A DNA stretch of 64,000 bases from Methanolobus tindarius DSM 2278 (GCF_000504205.1 NZ_AZAJ01000001.1:62001-126000); one strand, 5' to 3'. Shown: positions 36,034-45,307, numbered from the stretch's first letter. The notes: a model not told the origin generated them from the letters alone. Numbers and translations are program-made.

Positions 36034-37611
36034 TTACTTTCTGCTTGTGCCTTTTTTAGCCTTTCCTTTCTTTTTACCTTTTCCACCTTTTTTCTTTTCC
36101 TCTTTTTCAGTAAAAGATTCCAGTAGCACTACCATGAAATCCCATATTTTCCTGATAGAAGGAATGTAAAGACATTCATCCGGTGAGTGGGGATTTTTAA
36201 TTGTAGGTCCGAAGGATATCATATCTATATTCTCATACTTTGAACCGATAACAGCACACTCAAGACCTGCATGAATCACTTCTATCTTTGCCTTTTCATC
36301 AAAAACAGAGGAATAAACTTCCATGCAGCGTTTCAGTAAAGGTGAAGACATATCTGGCTGCCACGGTGGATAACCGGAATTATGTTCATAAGCTGCACCA
36401 TATTTTTTTGCAGTTTTTTCGATTGATGAAGTAAGAACTGCCAGTCCAGAATCAACGGAACTGCGCTGGCTTGAGACAATTATAAGTTTTCCATCTTCAT
36501 CTTTGCCTGTCTCTTTGTCTCTACCTTTGATATTTACAGTAGCCAGATTGCTTGATGTTTCAACCAGTCCTTCCACATCTTTGGACATTGAAGCAATTCC
36601 ATGTGGAAGATCCTGCAAAAGTCCTATTATCCGGTTTGTTGTTTCAGAATCTGCTCCTTCGTTTTGCAAATCAGAAGAAGGAGAAATAGGAGGAGAAAGA
36701 GAAGATGGAGATTCTTCAATTCTAATGGAAATCCCGGATTCAATCTCTGAATACTCAGACCTCAATTTGCTTTCATATTCGGACACAATTGCAGATAATT
36801 CATCCTGCCTATCAGCTGGAACAGCTACAGTTGCCTGAGCATATCGTGGAATCGCATTATGAGCAGAGCCACCATTTATATCCTGAATTCTGAGATCCAT
36901 TTTGCCAGCAATCAGGCTTAGCGCACCTGCAATTAGTTTATTGGCGTTTGCACGCCCTTCATGAATATCAACACCTGAATGACCGCCTGCAAGACCATCT
37001 ACCATCAGGTTGAAACTCAGCATTTTTTCAGGCAGAGATGAAAAAACGAGTGGCATCTCAATTTTAGTATTAAGACCCCCGGCACATCCTACTGTAAAAA
37101 TACCCTCATCCTCTGAATCTACGTTGAGCAATATTTCACCGGAGATGAAATCAGGCGTAAGAGCATTAGCCCCGGTCAGACCTGTTTCCTCGTCCACTGT
37201 GAATAGAAGCTCAAGTGGGGGATGTCGTAAACTTTTATCTTCTGCAAGTGAAAGTGCAATAACTATTGCTATTCCGTTGTCAGCGCCCAAGGTTGTTCCC
37301 TGTGCCCTGAGCCACTCACCGTCCACATCAGGAATTATCGGATCCTTGCTGAAATCATGTTCACTTTCCTGAGTCTTCTCACAGACCATATCCATGTGAC
37401 CCTGTATCACAATTGAAGGCAGGTATTCGCATCCTTTTGAACCCGGAACTCCGATAACAATATTGTTCACACTATCAAACTTTACACTAAAACCATGATT
37501 CAATGCCCATCCTTTAAGCCACATGGCAATTTTATCCTCATTCTTTGAGCATCGTGGTATGCTGCTGACTTCCCTGAAATGTGAAAGTATGATTTCTGTG
37601 ATTTCATCCAT
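36034..37611 (-). CDS. pepD: aminoacyl-histidine dipeptidase (M20 family, PepD-like)
   Basis: About 525 residues from MDEITEIILSHF; another ATG lies five codons earlier. Zinc-site motifs: VIQGHMDMVCEK (His, Asp), TLGADNGIAIVIAL (Asp), TVDEETGLTGA (Glu-Glu), LNVDSEDEG (Asp) and a late HAGLECAVIG (His). The lid domain includes GGHSGVDIHEGRANANKL. The protein cleaves dipeptides and short peptides in the cytosol. The C-terminus has an added 25-residue Lys/Gly tail (KKKGGKGKKKGKAKKG) not found in bacterial PepD; it could bind nucleic acid or acidic surfaces (speculation). Confidence 0.92.
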   Translation of the reverse strand: MDEITEIILSHFREVSSIPRCSKNEDKIAMWLKGWALNHGFSVKFDSVNNIVIGVPGSKGCEYLPSIVIQGHMDMVCEKTQESEHDFSKDPIIPDVDGEWLRAQGTTLGADNGIAIVIALSLAEDKSLRHPPLELLFTVDEETGLTGANALTPDFISGEILLNVDSEDEGIFTVGCAGGLNTKIEMPLVFSSLPEKMLSFNLMVDGLAGGHSGVDIHEGRANANKLIAGALSLIAGKMDLRIQDINGGSAHNAIPRYAQATVAVPADRQDELSAIVSEYESKLRSEYSEIESGISIRIEESPSSLSPPISPSSDLQNEGADSETTNRIIGLLQDLPHGIASMSKDVEGLVETSSNLATVNIKGRDKETGKDEDGKLIIVSSQRSSVDSGLAVLTSSIEKTAKKYGAAYEHNSGYPPWQPDMSSPLLKRCMEVYSSVFDEKAKIEVIHAGLECAVIGSKYENIDMISFGPTIKNPHSPDECLYIPSIRKIWDFMVVLLESFTEKEEKKKGGKGKKKGKAKKGTSRK

Positions 37612-37837
37612 AGGTCTACCTGCCATTTTCCATTCAACTATTATGCCATCTTACAATACTATTCTGCAATGCAATTCTACAATGCGACTCTGCAACTGAT
37701 AATGAAATAATTCTCCTCGATCTTACAATAAACTGCCTGCTCTGTATAAAATATATCACACAACAAAGATAAGAACTATCTTGATAATCTCATTTTATAG
37801 TAAAATCTGCAAATACATGATAAAATGAGGAACTAGC

Positions 37838-38380
37838 ATGAGCTATCATGATACTATCAGTGTTATTCTGGGTGATATCGTTGAGCAGGAAGTTGATGCA
37901 ATAGTAAACGCAGCCAACAATTCCCTGCTTGGAGGAGGAGGTGTTGACGGTGCCATTCACCATGCAGCAGGAGAAAAACTTCTGGAAGAATGCCGAACCC
38001 TTGGAGGATGTCCTACCGGCGAAGCAAAGATTACCGGAGGCTATCTGCTCCCTGCCAGATGGGTAATACATACGGTTGGACCCATATGGAATGGAGGACA
38101 TCAGAAAGAGGACGAGTTTCTTGTAAGAGCTTACAGGAATTCCCTTCTGCTGGCAGAGGAATATGACATCAAAAGTATCGCATTCCCTGGAATCAGCATT
38201 GGAGCCTATGGTTTTCCTGTTGACAGGGCATCTGTGCTGGCCGTGAAGACTATTCTTGAACATATGAAAAACGGTTGCTTGCTTGATGATATCAGGTTAA
38301 TCTGCTTTAACGATGAAGCCTATCATTTTTATTCGAACGCCCTTGAGCTGGCTGTATCAGAAATATACAGCAATAAATAA
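37838..38380 (+). CDS. macro domain protein, O-acetyl-ADP-ribose deacetylase type
   Basis: A 180-residue single-domain macro protein. ADP-ribose-binding motifs are present: [33 protein letters not shown] and [12 protein letters not shown]; the Asn and Asp of the catalytic site ([17 protein letters not shown]) are kept. It is the MacroD/YmdB type that removes ADP-ribose-linked ester groups. Start ATG 37838 has gaggaa upstream. It stands alone, with the divergent pepD 210 bases away. Confidence 0.94.
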   Translation: MSYHDTISVILGDIVEQEVDAIVNAANNSLLGGGGVDGAIHHAAGEKLLEECRTLGGCPTGEAKITGGYLLPARWVIHTVGPIWNGGHQKEDEFLVRAYRNSLLLAEEYDIKSIAFPGISIGAYGFPVDRASVLAVKTILEHMKNGCLLDDIRLICFNDEAYHFYSNALELAVSEIYSNK

Positions 38381-38485
38381 GTATAATAAGTACTGCATCA
38401 TCATTATGAGAATTAGCATATCCTGAAAAAACGATATATTTATGTATAATGAATTCAAGGTAAACAGATAATAAGTTTGATTACA

Positions 38486-38493
38486 ATATAAAA
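38486..38493 (+). promoter_or_regulatory. TATA box before a structured intergenic segment
   Basis: tataaaaa lies about 26 bases before 38515, where the G+C-richer, hairpin-filled segment begins. This spacing is what an archaeal promoter for a small RNA or long leader would show. Confidence 0.4.
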
Positions 38494-38514
38494 AAATCAG
38501 ACTTAAAAAGCCGT

Positions 38515-38670
38515 GCAGGCATTACTCTTATCGTATGGTACGATAGATTGGTTGGTTGGTAAAAAGTTGGTTGGTGGTTACCGGAGTTTTCCGGGCATGC
38601 AGACCCGTTGAACGGGATTCCTGGCAAAAAACGAAATATGGAATCCTGTTCAGGGTACTCTTTTATTATT
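38515..38670 (+). ncRNA. candidate structured RNA or long leader
   Basis: The segment has several hairpins in a row: TATCGTA-TGG-TACGATA (38529-38545, perfect 7-bp stem), CCGGA/TCCGG (38581-38594), CCCGT/ACGGG (38604-38616), then GGATTCC (38615-38621) against GGAATCC (38640-38646), and CCTG/CAGG (38645-38654). The last ones overlap and exclude each other, so alternative folds exist. A direct repeat ggttggttggt/gttggttggtgg sits between hairpins. The 3' side is T-rich. No frame is open. It lies 5' of the glutamine amidotransferase gene at 38752, so it may be its leader. Confidence 0.45.
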
Positions 38671-38751
38671 CTGTTTTTACAACTGCTGTGATTTTTCCAT
38701 AGCTGAACTTATTCATAAATCATTTATCCCAATGCTGCATACTAAGTCTTC

Positions 38752-39459
38752 ATGACCCTGCTTATCGTAAAGAACATCACCAGGGAAGGACCCGGGATAC
38801 TGGAAAAAATACTGCATGAGAACAATATTGGTTTCCACATAGTAGATCTGGATGCGGGAGATAATCTTCCTGAACCTGACAATTATTCTGCACTCATTGT
38901 ATTTGGCGGGCCGGACAGTGCCAATGATAAAACTGAAAAAATGCACCAGGAACTTGCAATGATAGAAAAGGCGATTGACCTGGAAATTCCTTATCTTGGA
39001 ATATGTCTTGGAATGCAGACTCTTGCAAAGTCCCGGGGAGCTCTTATTCGCAAAAATGAAGTAAGGGAAATCGGGTTCACATCCGAAGATGGAGAGTATT
39101 ATTCTGTAAACATTCAGGATGAATTTGTAAATGATCCACTGTTTGCAGGGCTTGGAAATCCTTTGAAGATATTCCACCTGCACGGTGAAACAGTAGATCT
39201 CACTGATAACATAGAACTGCTGGGTACCGGAAAATATTGCAAAAACCAGATAATCAAAGCAGGTAAGAATGCCTATGGAATTCAGGGTCATTTTGAGCTT
39301 ACACCTGAAATGTTTGAAGTCTGGCTGGACAACGACCCTGAACTTATGGAGCTTGACAGAAACATGCTTTTGCAGGATTTTTATGAGCTGGACGGGGAAT
39401 ACAGCAACAATGGTTATACACTCTTCAGCAACTTCCTGAAAATTGCCGGCTTACTTTAA
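38752..39459 (+). CDS. class I glutamine amidotransferase (GuaA-N/YfeJ-like)
   Basis: A 235-residue triad glutaminase with FGGPDSAND, the nucleophile elbow GICLGMQTL (Cys), LHGETVDL and the His in YGIQGHFEL. There is no ATP pyrophosphatase domain, so this is not GMP synthase itself but one of the stand-alone relatives that hydrolyse glutamine or gamma-glutamyl compounds. No partner synthetase is near. The upstream 370-base gap holds a structured segment. Confidence 0.88.
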   Translation: MTLLIVKNITREGPGILEKILHENNIGFHIVDLDAGDNLPEPDNYSALIVFGGPDSANDKTEKMHQELAMIEKAIDLEIPYLGICLGMQTLAKSRGALIRKNEVREIGFTSEDGEYYSVNIQDEFVNDPLFAGLGNPLKIFHLHGETVDLTDNIELLGTGKYCKNQIIKAGKNAYGIQGHFELTPEMFEVWLDNDPELMELDRNMLLQDFYELDGEYSNNGYTLFSNFLKIAGLL

Positions 39460-39512
39460 ACCTGCGGGATTTTTTCAAAACTTTTTTGTATAAGTCGGGA
39501 AAATAGCAAAGC

Positions 39513-40052
39513 ATGAGGATTCCCCAAAGGCTGGAAACGGATCGTCTCATTATTAGAAGATATACTGAAGACGATCTTAAACAGTTGCATCAATTCCTGA
39601 ACAATAAAGAGGTTATTGGTTTAACCGATATGCCCTCAAATACGAGTCAGGAAGAAACAGAAGCTTTTCTTCGAATGCTCATAGATTCGTATACAACTGA
39701 AAAACCTGTTGCTGCAATGGCTATCTGCCTGAAGGAAAGTGGGAAAGTTATTGGGTCCTGTGGATTTGCTGCTGTTGATTTCTCAAATGATACACAGATA
39801 TATTATGCCCTTGACCCTGAATACAGGAATAATGGATTTGCAACCGAAGCCATGGACAAATTAATTGAATACATGATACTTGTTCTTGATATTGACAGGA
39901 TCTGCATTTATTGCCATCCTGAAAATATTGCATCCATGAACCTTGCAAAACGAATCGGAATGCAATGGCAGACCGGTGTTCAAAAAAAAGATAGTGACTC
40001 ACATTATTTTCTCCTCACAAGGGAAAACTATCTTTCCGGGAACAAAGTTTAA
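39513..40052 (+). CDS. GNAT N-acetyltransferase, RimJ/RimL type
   Basis: A 179-residue acetyltransferase. N-terminal RLETDRLIIRRYTEDDLKQL, strand SGKVIGSCGFAAVD, the acetyl-CoA site ALDPEYRNNGFATEAMDKLI and the late HPENIASMNLAKRIGMQ are the usual order. The substrate (ribosomal protein N-terminus or small amine) cannot be predicted. The start ATG follows a short 53-base gap after the amidotransferase gene. Confidence 0.9.
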   Translation: MRIPQRLETDRLIIRRYTEDDLKQLHQFLNNKEVIGLTDMPSNTSQEETEAFLRMLIDSYTTEKPVAAMAICLKESGKVIGSCGFAAVDFSNDTQIYYALDPEYRNNGFATEAMDKLIEYMILVLDIDRICIYCHPENIASMNLAKRIGMQWQTGVQKKDSDSHYFLLTRENYLSGNKV

Positions 40053-40086
40053 ATCATACGAACCCATAATTTGCATTGAGAGGAAA

Positions 40087-40227
40087 ATGCACACATGTGA
40101 AATATGTGGAAAAACGGTTAAAAATGCACTTCTTATACGCAGCAAAAGAGTTTGCATGAACTGTATTGCCGATCTGTCTCTGGAAGAGTTATCCGCAGAG
40201 AGATTGGATAATAGTGCCTGCATCTAG
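40087..40227 (+). CDS. small zinc-ribbon-like protein
   Basis: A 46-residue protein with two CxxC pairs, CEIC at residues 4-7 and CMNC at 23-26, a typical treble-clef or rubredoxin-like metal site. gagagg precedes the ATG. It ends in TAG, a rare stop in this window; reading through would add only 12 more residues before TAA. It lies 35 bases after the GNAT gene and may be co-transcribed. No specific function known. Confidence 0.65.
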   Translation: MHTCEICGKTVKNALLIRSKRVCMNCIADLSLEELSAERLDNSACI

Positions 40228-40312
40228 ACCTTTTTTCAAAACGAACTGGCTCCTGAAGAGCAATAATTTAAAATTGTCATCTATACTGCTAAGTATCCAA
40301 CATAAATAATAA

Positions 40313-40327
40313 AATATAAATATATAA
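40313..40327 (+). promoter_or_regulatory. TATA region before the cohesin-domain gene
   Basis: The run aatataaatatataa ends about 34 bases before ATG 40361, in an AT-rich gap of 130 bases. Confidence 0.4.
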
Positions 40328-40360
40328 TAACTAATTTATTTCTCACATAAGGGTGTGAGA

Positions 40361-41680
40361 ATGACCAGGGTACGAAAAGAACGGGAATATAGCAGAAAAA
40401 CAAAGATGCAATTAAAACCACGATTTCTGAATATTCAGATAATAGTTACAACAATTCTTCTAAGTATTCTTATTTTTCCGGCATCTGCATCTTCTGTCGT
40501 AAGTGTTGAACTGGTATCACAGGAAGTACATGCAGGAGATGATTTTGAAATTTATATCAACATAACACCATCTACAGCAATTGCAGGTGCACAGCTTGAT
40601 CTCAAATTTGACAGCAGTGTAATAACAGTAACTAATGTTGAAGAAGGCGATTTCTTTGACAGGAATTCTGTTATGTCTATTTTTATTCCCGGCACATTTG
40701 ATAACCAGCAGGGACTTATCAGCGGACTGTTTGCAGTCACCCTGGGGCAGGCTGTGATAGAATCTCCCGGAAACTTTGCACATATCACTTTTACAGCATG
40801 TGACCAGGCAGGGGAAAGTAGTATCAGCCTGTCAAATGTAATAATAAGTGACGCAAGCGGCAATGAAGTCCCGGTTACCGTGGAAAATTCACAGGTTATT
40901 GTTATCGGAACTTCCACCACAGATACCACAGAAGATGCATCAGCCAGTTCCGGCGGTGGAGGAGGTGGCGGTGGTGGAGACACAGGAGAGAGCACCGACA
41001 ATATTGAACTTAAGGAAGTCAACAAATTGTATATCACAGGAAACAGCGATGTCACTTACAATTTTGATGACAGCAATAATCCTGTAAAAACCATCAGCTA
41101 CACATCACTTAAGAATGCAGGTTTTATCAGCAGCACCATTGAGATCCTTAAAGATGTGTCAACAACAGTTTCATACAAGCCAGAGGGTCTTGTCTACAGA
41201 AATATGAACATCTGGATAGGAAAAGCAGGATACGCAACTGAAAGCAATATGGAAAACATGAAGATCTCCTTTGCTGTACACAAAAAATGGGTGCAGGTTA
41301 ATAATGTTAAAACAACTGACATCCGTCTGAACCGCTACCATGATAATGAGTGGCAGATACTTGAAACCGAAATGACCGGGGAAGACAATGATTTCTACTT
41401 CTTTGAGGCAAAAACTCCTGGATTCTCCCCGTTTGCAATTACGGCAGATGTAGCAAGCAAAAATGTAACAGAAAACGAACAGATCAATGCAGCTTCATCT
41501 TACGATGACAACGACCCTGTAGAGCAAATTGAAGAGAGCGAATTAGAACGGGTTACTGATGTGGCTTCCACATCAATGAGCGATAAAGTAAGTTCTGCAA
41601 AGCTTTCACAAAATAGTGCTTTGGTATTATTTATTTCAATATCTGTTGTTCTATTCCTGCAACATAGAAAATGTATATGA
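40361..41680 (+). CDS. exported cohesin-domain protein with PGF-pre-PGF domain
   Basis: About 439 residues. A positively charged N-terminus and helix (IVTTILLSILIFPASAS) form the signal. A cohesin domain follows (about residues 45-180: EVHAGDDFEIYINITPSTAI, GAQLDLKFDSSVI), then a Ser/Gly linker with nine glycines. A PGF-pre-PGF domain spans about 220-370 (TYNFDDSNNPVKTISY, RLNRYHDNEWQI, FFEAKTPGFSPFAI). The C-terminal helix (ALVLFISISVVLFLQHRK) ends like a sorting tail, but the PGF motif in front of it is replaced by LSQNS, so sorting may be lost or different. Start ATG 40361 over GTG 40355. Cohesin suggests protein-protein docking on the surface. Confidence 0.8.
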   Translation: MTRVRKEREYSRKTKMQLKPRFLNIQIIVTTILLSILIFPASASSVVSVELVSQEVHAGDDFEIYINITPSTAIAGAQLDLKFDSSVITVTNVEEGDFFDRNSVMSIFIPGTFDNQQGLISGLFAVTLGQAVIESPGNFAHITFTACDQAGESSISLSNVIISDASGNEVPVTVENSQVIVIGTSTTDTTEDASASSGGGGGGGGGDTGESTDNIELKEVNKLYITGNSDVTYNFDDSNNPVKTISYTSLKNAGFISSTIEILKDVSTTVSYKPEGLVYRNMNIWIGKAGYATESNMENMKISFAVHKKWVQVNNVKTTDIRLNRYHDNEWQILETEMTGEDNDFYFFEAKTPGFSPFAITADVASKNVTENEQINAASSYDDNDPVEQIEESELERVTDVASTSMSDKVSSAKLSQNSALVLFISISVVLFLQHRKCI

Positions 41681-41861
41681 ATATTAATAAAATAATCAGA
41701 ATGTTGTTTTCAAGTGACTACTAATATTGTAGGTTTTCATGTGGTGGGAAAAGTTAAACAAATGTTTTAAGATAAAATCAATATAAAAGATAACTATCAA
41801 CGCAATTGTGAAAACTATTGGACAATAGAAAAAAGCAAATTCATAAATTATGAAGGTGCTT

Positions 41862-43109
41862 TTATTTTAGTTTTGATATGAGTAAAAGTATCATCAATAG
41901 AGAAAATGATGTAAATCCCGGAGTGGAGGGAGCTTCATCAGTATCCCCATTATCCGTGATTATTATTTCTCCGTATTGGAACACAACAGGAACATCATTG
42001 ATGCCATCCTTTTTAGCCTTTTCATCAAACATCCCGTAAATTTCATCCATTAAAGTAGTATTGACATCAGAGCCGCTCTGAAACTCTACTGAGATATATC
42101 CATCGTAACTATATCCGTAAAAAATTACAGAACCATTTGGACGGATGTATTTTTGCATGTCATCTCTTGCACTATTAGAAATAAGGGCAAGTTCATCAAG
42201 CCAACTTCGTCTCTCATCTTCAATATAGAAATCCCTTTCTTTTCCATAGATGGCAATGATCCCATCATTATTCTGGCTTTCAATCTCTTCAATTGATGAT
42301 CTTGCAATGCTCCGCACTCTCTCATCTTCATCATTCAGAGATTTTGTAAGTGCTTCAACTGCTCTTTCATCTCCAATTTGTCCAAGTGCCATAGCAGCAT
42401 TAGACCGGACATTTGCATCCTTATCTTCAAGTAGGCTGATCAAAGGTTCAACTGCTCTTTCGTCTTTTGTTCCACCCAGTGCCCGAGCAGCATATGCTCT
42501 TACTTTTGGATCATCATCATCCAAAATATTAATTAGAGGCGATACGGCTGGTTCACCAATATTGCCTAAGGAAGCAGCAGCATCAACACCCCCAGTACTT
42601 CCAAGCATTCCAATCAACGGTTGCACTGCCGGTTCACCCATTTCACCCAGAACACGTATTGCAGTCAATCGAGCAGGATAACTTTTGTTTGGATTGCCAA
42701 TGAATTCAACCAGAGATTCTAGTGCAGGTTCACCTATATTTCCAAGAGCTATTGAAGCAGCATATTGTACTTCAGAATCATTGTCTTCTAACAATTTAAT
42801 TAAAGGCTCCACAGCTTTTGGGTCCCCAATTTTTCCAAGTGCATATGCTGAATTTTCACGGATATCTGGATTTGTATTCTTCGTTGCGTTTATCAGAGGC
42901 TCTACGGCAAGTTCACCTATATCAACAAGATTTTTGACAGCATCTACCTTTACTGATATGTTATCATCAGCCATATTCTGTATCAGTGATTCCATCATCA
43001 TTTCATCCACATCATTCTCGGCACCGATACTTACATAGACAGTACTGATTATCACTAGAATAATTGATGCCAAAACAAAAGTATGTTTTATTTTCAATTT
43101 ACTTTTCAT
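41862..43109 (-). CDS. exported HEAT/PBS-lyase repeat protein with PGF-type tail
   Basis: 415 residues from [11 protein letters not shown] (ggaggg upstream; the frame is open 11 codons further). Signal helix, then about seven HEAT-like repeats between residues 50 and 280, each with the pattern AVEPLI-x-LLED-x-VRxxAAxALGxIGD. From about residue 285 a separate domain begins ([58 protein letters not shown]) that matches the protein at 19622-20323. The tail is [20 protein letters not shown] (PGF, helix, basic end). The repeats likely bind proteins at the cell surface. Confidence 0.8.
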   Translation of the reverse strand: MKSKLKIKHTFVLASIILVIISTVYVSIGAENDVDEMMMESLIQNMADDNISVKVDAVKNLVDIGELAVEPLINATKNTNPDIRENSAYALGKIGDPKAVEPLIKLLEDNDSEVQYAASIALGNIGEPALESLVEFIGNPNKSYPARLTAIRVLGEMGEPAVQPLIGMLGSTGGVDAAASLGNIGEPAVSPLINILDDDDPKVRAYAARALGGTKDERAVEPLISLLEDKDANVRSNAAMALGQIGDERAVEALTKSLNDEDERVRSIARSSIEEIESQNNDGIIAIYGKERDFYIEDERRSWLDELALISNSARDDMQKYIRPNGSVIFYGYSYDGYISVEFQSGSDVNTTLMDEIYGMFDEKAKKDGINDVPVVFQYGEIIITDNGDTDEAPSTPGFTSFSLLMILLLISKLK

Positions 43110-43155
43110 ATTTTCCCCTCCATAAGTAATAATACTAACCAAAAATAAAAAAATG

Positions 43156-43287
43156 GGCTCTGTAGAAAACCTATTGAAATCACTATCTGTAGCTATAAAT
43201 CAGCAAAATTAATCACGATTAAGGGGAACAGCTATAAGTTTTATAGACTCGCATAATCGCTTGAATTTTGAGGATTTCTACAGAGCC
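43156..43287. mobile_element. 132-bp MITE-like element
   Basis: The ends GGCTCTGTAGAAAACC and GGATTTCTACAGAGCC are inverted repeats matching at 15 of 16 positions. Eight bases, aaaaaatg, stand directly outside both ends, which looks like a target duplication, although the A-run weakens it. No frame is open inside. It lies 46 bases upstream of the HEAT protein start. Confidence 0.7.
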
Positions 43288-43895
43288 AAAAAATGTTATC
43301 TAAATTTAAACAGCATCAAAGCCAACTATAACCTTGCCTTAAGATATTTTTTGGAGTAAAAGTCAACTCTATGCAATTCATTGAACCCCAAATCCCCATT
43401 AATTCAATGGAACAGTGCAATATAATTTACGTCAATATATAGCCATTATGGCCATCAATTGAACTGAGTGTATGAGTACACATACATCACCAGTTTATTT
43501 ATTGATTGAAATTTTTGTAGAACTGTTTTACTTCTAATTAAACTAGAAGAAGATGATTATTCATTTATTATATAACATTTTATCATACATTATATAAAAA
43601 ATTAGAATTAAACAATGTGCTTTCTTTAAGCTGATATGATAATTACACCCAAAAATCAATCTCACAGAATGTTATCAGGAAAGGTCTAGATAAATGTAAT
43701 AGTCCTATAATATTATTAGAACAAAATTAACTACTTTAATAAAACTTCTGGAAAGATTTTAATAATTCATGGTTATTAAGATTTCTGGATCTATACAGTT
43801 GCTTACTTTTACTGTTCTTGACCGGATCATCTGAAAAAGAATAAATCCTCTGCAAACTATTCTAATTAGAGGTAAATGGGAGGAGAGATTAACCA
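43288..43895. other. AT-rich gene-free stretch
   Basis: About 600 bases between the MITE and the phosphoesterase gene. I see only short inverted repeats (e.g. around gtatgagtacacatac near 43472) and many TATA-like runs; no coding frame, tRNA or strong structure. Confidence 0.5.
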
Positions 43896-44384
43896 ATGAT
43901 TGGAATTATGAGTGATTCACATGACAATATGGATGCTATCAAAGATGCTGTGGAATTATTCAATAAGAAGAAAGTAAGAACCGTTCTGCATGCAGGTGAT
44001 ATAATATCACCTTTTACTGCATCTGCTTTCAGCAAACTTGAGGCAGACCTGTACTTTGTATTTGGGAATAATGACGGTGACAGGTTACTCCTAAAACAGA
44101 AATTTGATGAAATTGGTGCGGAATGCTGTGGCGATTTTGGTGATCTTGAGATCGAAGGAATGCGTATCGCACTTATTCACGGAATATATGAAGCACCTGT
44201 TGATTCTCTTGCAGAATCCGGGGATTTCGATGTGGTTGTAAGAGGGCACACCCACCACGCCGGTGTTACTGAAATTAATGACACGCTTCTGATTAACCCT
44301 GGTGAAACAGCCGGAGTACTCACTGGCAAACGTACCGTTGCACTGCTGGATCCTGAACTTGGTGTTGAGATTGTGGAAATCTAA
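43896..44384 (+). CDS. metallophosphoesterase, YfcE/MJ0936-like phosphodiesterase
   Basis: A 162-residue single-domain calcineurin-fold enzyme. The metal ligands are all seen: MSDSHDN, LHAGDI, VFGNNDGD, ALIHG and GHTHH. MJ0936-type enzymes hydrolyse phosphodiesters with Mn or Ni; the natural substrate is not known. ggagg precedes the ATG well. A hairpin follows at 44444-44464. Confidence 0.93.
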   Translation: MIGIMSDSHDNMDAIKDAVELFNKKKVRTVLHAGDIISPFTASAFSKLEADLYFVFGNNDGDRLLLKQKFDEIGAECCGDFGDLEIEGMRIALIHGIYEAPVDSLAESGDFDVVVRGHTHHAGVTEINDTLLINPGETAGVLTGKRTVALLDPELGVEIVEI

Positions 44385-44443
44385 AAAATAATTTGGAAAC
44401 AAATTCAGGTTAACAAAAACTAAACCTATTTGAAAAATATAGA

Positions 44444-44468
44444 GTCTCAGAGAAGTTCTGAGACTTTT
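44444..44468 (+). terminator. hairpin shared by convergent genes
   Basis: GTCTCAGA and TCTGAGAC form a perfect 8-bp stem followed by TTTT on the plus strand. It overlaps the stop codon end of the DGC-domain gene on the minus strand. Confidence 0.5.
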
Positions 44469-44824
44469 GCAAGTACATCCTGAACCTGCTGCGGGTCAAG
44501 ATCAAGATCCTTGTTCTTTTTAATATCAAGTTGTTCTGAAAGCAGAATGTGTCTGTCTATTTCGATACCTGCTTCTTCCATTGTTGCTTTAGCACAATTT
44601 ACAGGGCAACCATCGATGACAATGATACGCTCACAGCCTTCTGCGGATTTGAGCAGACCTGTCTTTTTTCCACCAATGCCAACAGTACACATCATTGTAC
44701 CTGTACCCTGCTTGTGCAATTCCACAGCAACTGCATTGCTTAGCTGGCCAACATTGGAAGCACCTGCACATGGAAAAATTCCTACATGATCAGAACCACA
44801 TGAACATTTTACGCCTTCAGACAT
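44447..44824 (-). CDS. DGC-domain putative zinc-binding protein
   Basis: A 125-residue protein of the DGC family (PF08859), named for Asp-Gly-Cys: IVIDGCPVNCAKATMEEAG is present. The N-terminus has CSCGSDHVGIFPCAGASNVGQLS, with further Cys and His for metal binding, and CTVGIGG in the middle. The family is often next to permeases and small thioredoxins, as it is here (thioredoxin 18 bases upstream). It probably binds a metal or metalloid. Function unproven. Confidence 0.85.
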   Translation of the reverse strand: MSEGVKCSCGSDHVGIFPCAGASNVGQLSNAVAVELHKQGTGTMMCTVGIGGKKTGLLKSAEGCERIIVIDGCPVNCAKATMEEAGIEIDRHILLSEQLDIKKNKDLDLDPQQVQDVLAKVSELL

Positions 44825-44841
44825 GTGAAAACCTCATCACC

Positions 44842-45075
44842 TTAGTTTTTGATCCATTCAAGGACTTCGTCGACTTTTGGTACTCTGCCAACGATCTTAA
44901 CTTCACCGTCAACTACAACAGCAGGAGTTATGAGAACACCGTATGCAATAATATCATCCATATTCTCAACTTTAACTATCTCCGCATCAACGCCAGCCTG
45001 TGCAACTGCTTCTTCAACAAACTTCTTTGTCTTGTTACATTTTGCACAACCTGAACCCAGAATTTCTATTTTCAT
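44842..45075 (-). CDS. small thioredoxin-fold redox protein (MTH895-like)
   Basis: 77 residues from MKIEILGSG, with ggag upstream (the frame is open nine codons earlier). The redox motif CAKC is at residues 10-13, with VLITPAVVVDGEVKIVGRVP, the cis-proline TPAVV segment of the fold. Such small proteins replace thioredoxin in methanogens and often accompany metalloid permeases. It may reduce the DGC protein or a substrate of the permease. Confidence 0.9.
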   Translation of the reverse strand: MKIEILGSGCAKCNKTKKFVEEAVAQAGVDAEIVKVENMDDIIAYGVLITPAVVVDGEVKIVGRVPKVDEVLEWIKN

Positions 45076-45124
45076 ACTTTTATCTCCTTTATTGAATTTC
45101 AAATTTTAACATTTTTCCAGTTAC

Positions 45125-45307
45125 TTAAGGGAATACTTTTATAGCGTCAAAATCACAGGCTGCAACGCAATCCAGGCAATATTTACATGACTTCATCCTT
45201 GCCGGGAAACAGATTCCATCTTTAAGCTCAAGAATATTGTTCTGGCATGCATCCACGCATGAACCACAGCCTGTACATTTTTTATCGTAAACTGCAACAA
45301 ATACCAT
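45125..45307 (-). CDS. 2[4Fe-4S] ferredoxin
   Basis: A 60-residue ferredoxin with CTGCGSCVDAC and CKYCLDCVAAC, eight cysteines for two cubane clusters. The spacing after the first motif is filled by a long loop (NNILELKDGICFPARMKS). It carries electrons, possibly to the neighbouring thioredoxin-like protein. Fifty bases separate it from the thioredoxin gene. Confidence 0.9.
   Translation of the reverse strand: MVFVAVYDKKCTGCGSCVDACQNNILELKDGICFPARMKSCKYCLDCVAACDFDAIKVFP

Noticed and set aside
38515-38670. Known C/D or H/ACA guide RNA
   Set aside because: No RUGAUGA/CUGA pair and no ANANNA/ACA boxes in the right places were seen.
40552-41055. Minus-strand frame with a poly-proline run
   Set aside because: It is the complement of the glycine linker in the cohesin protein and is only a shadow.
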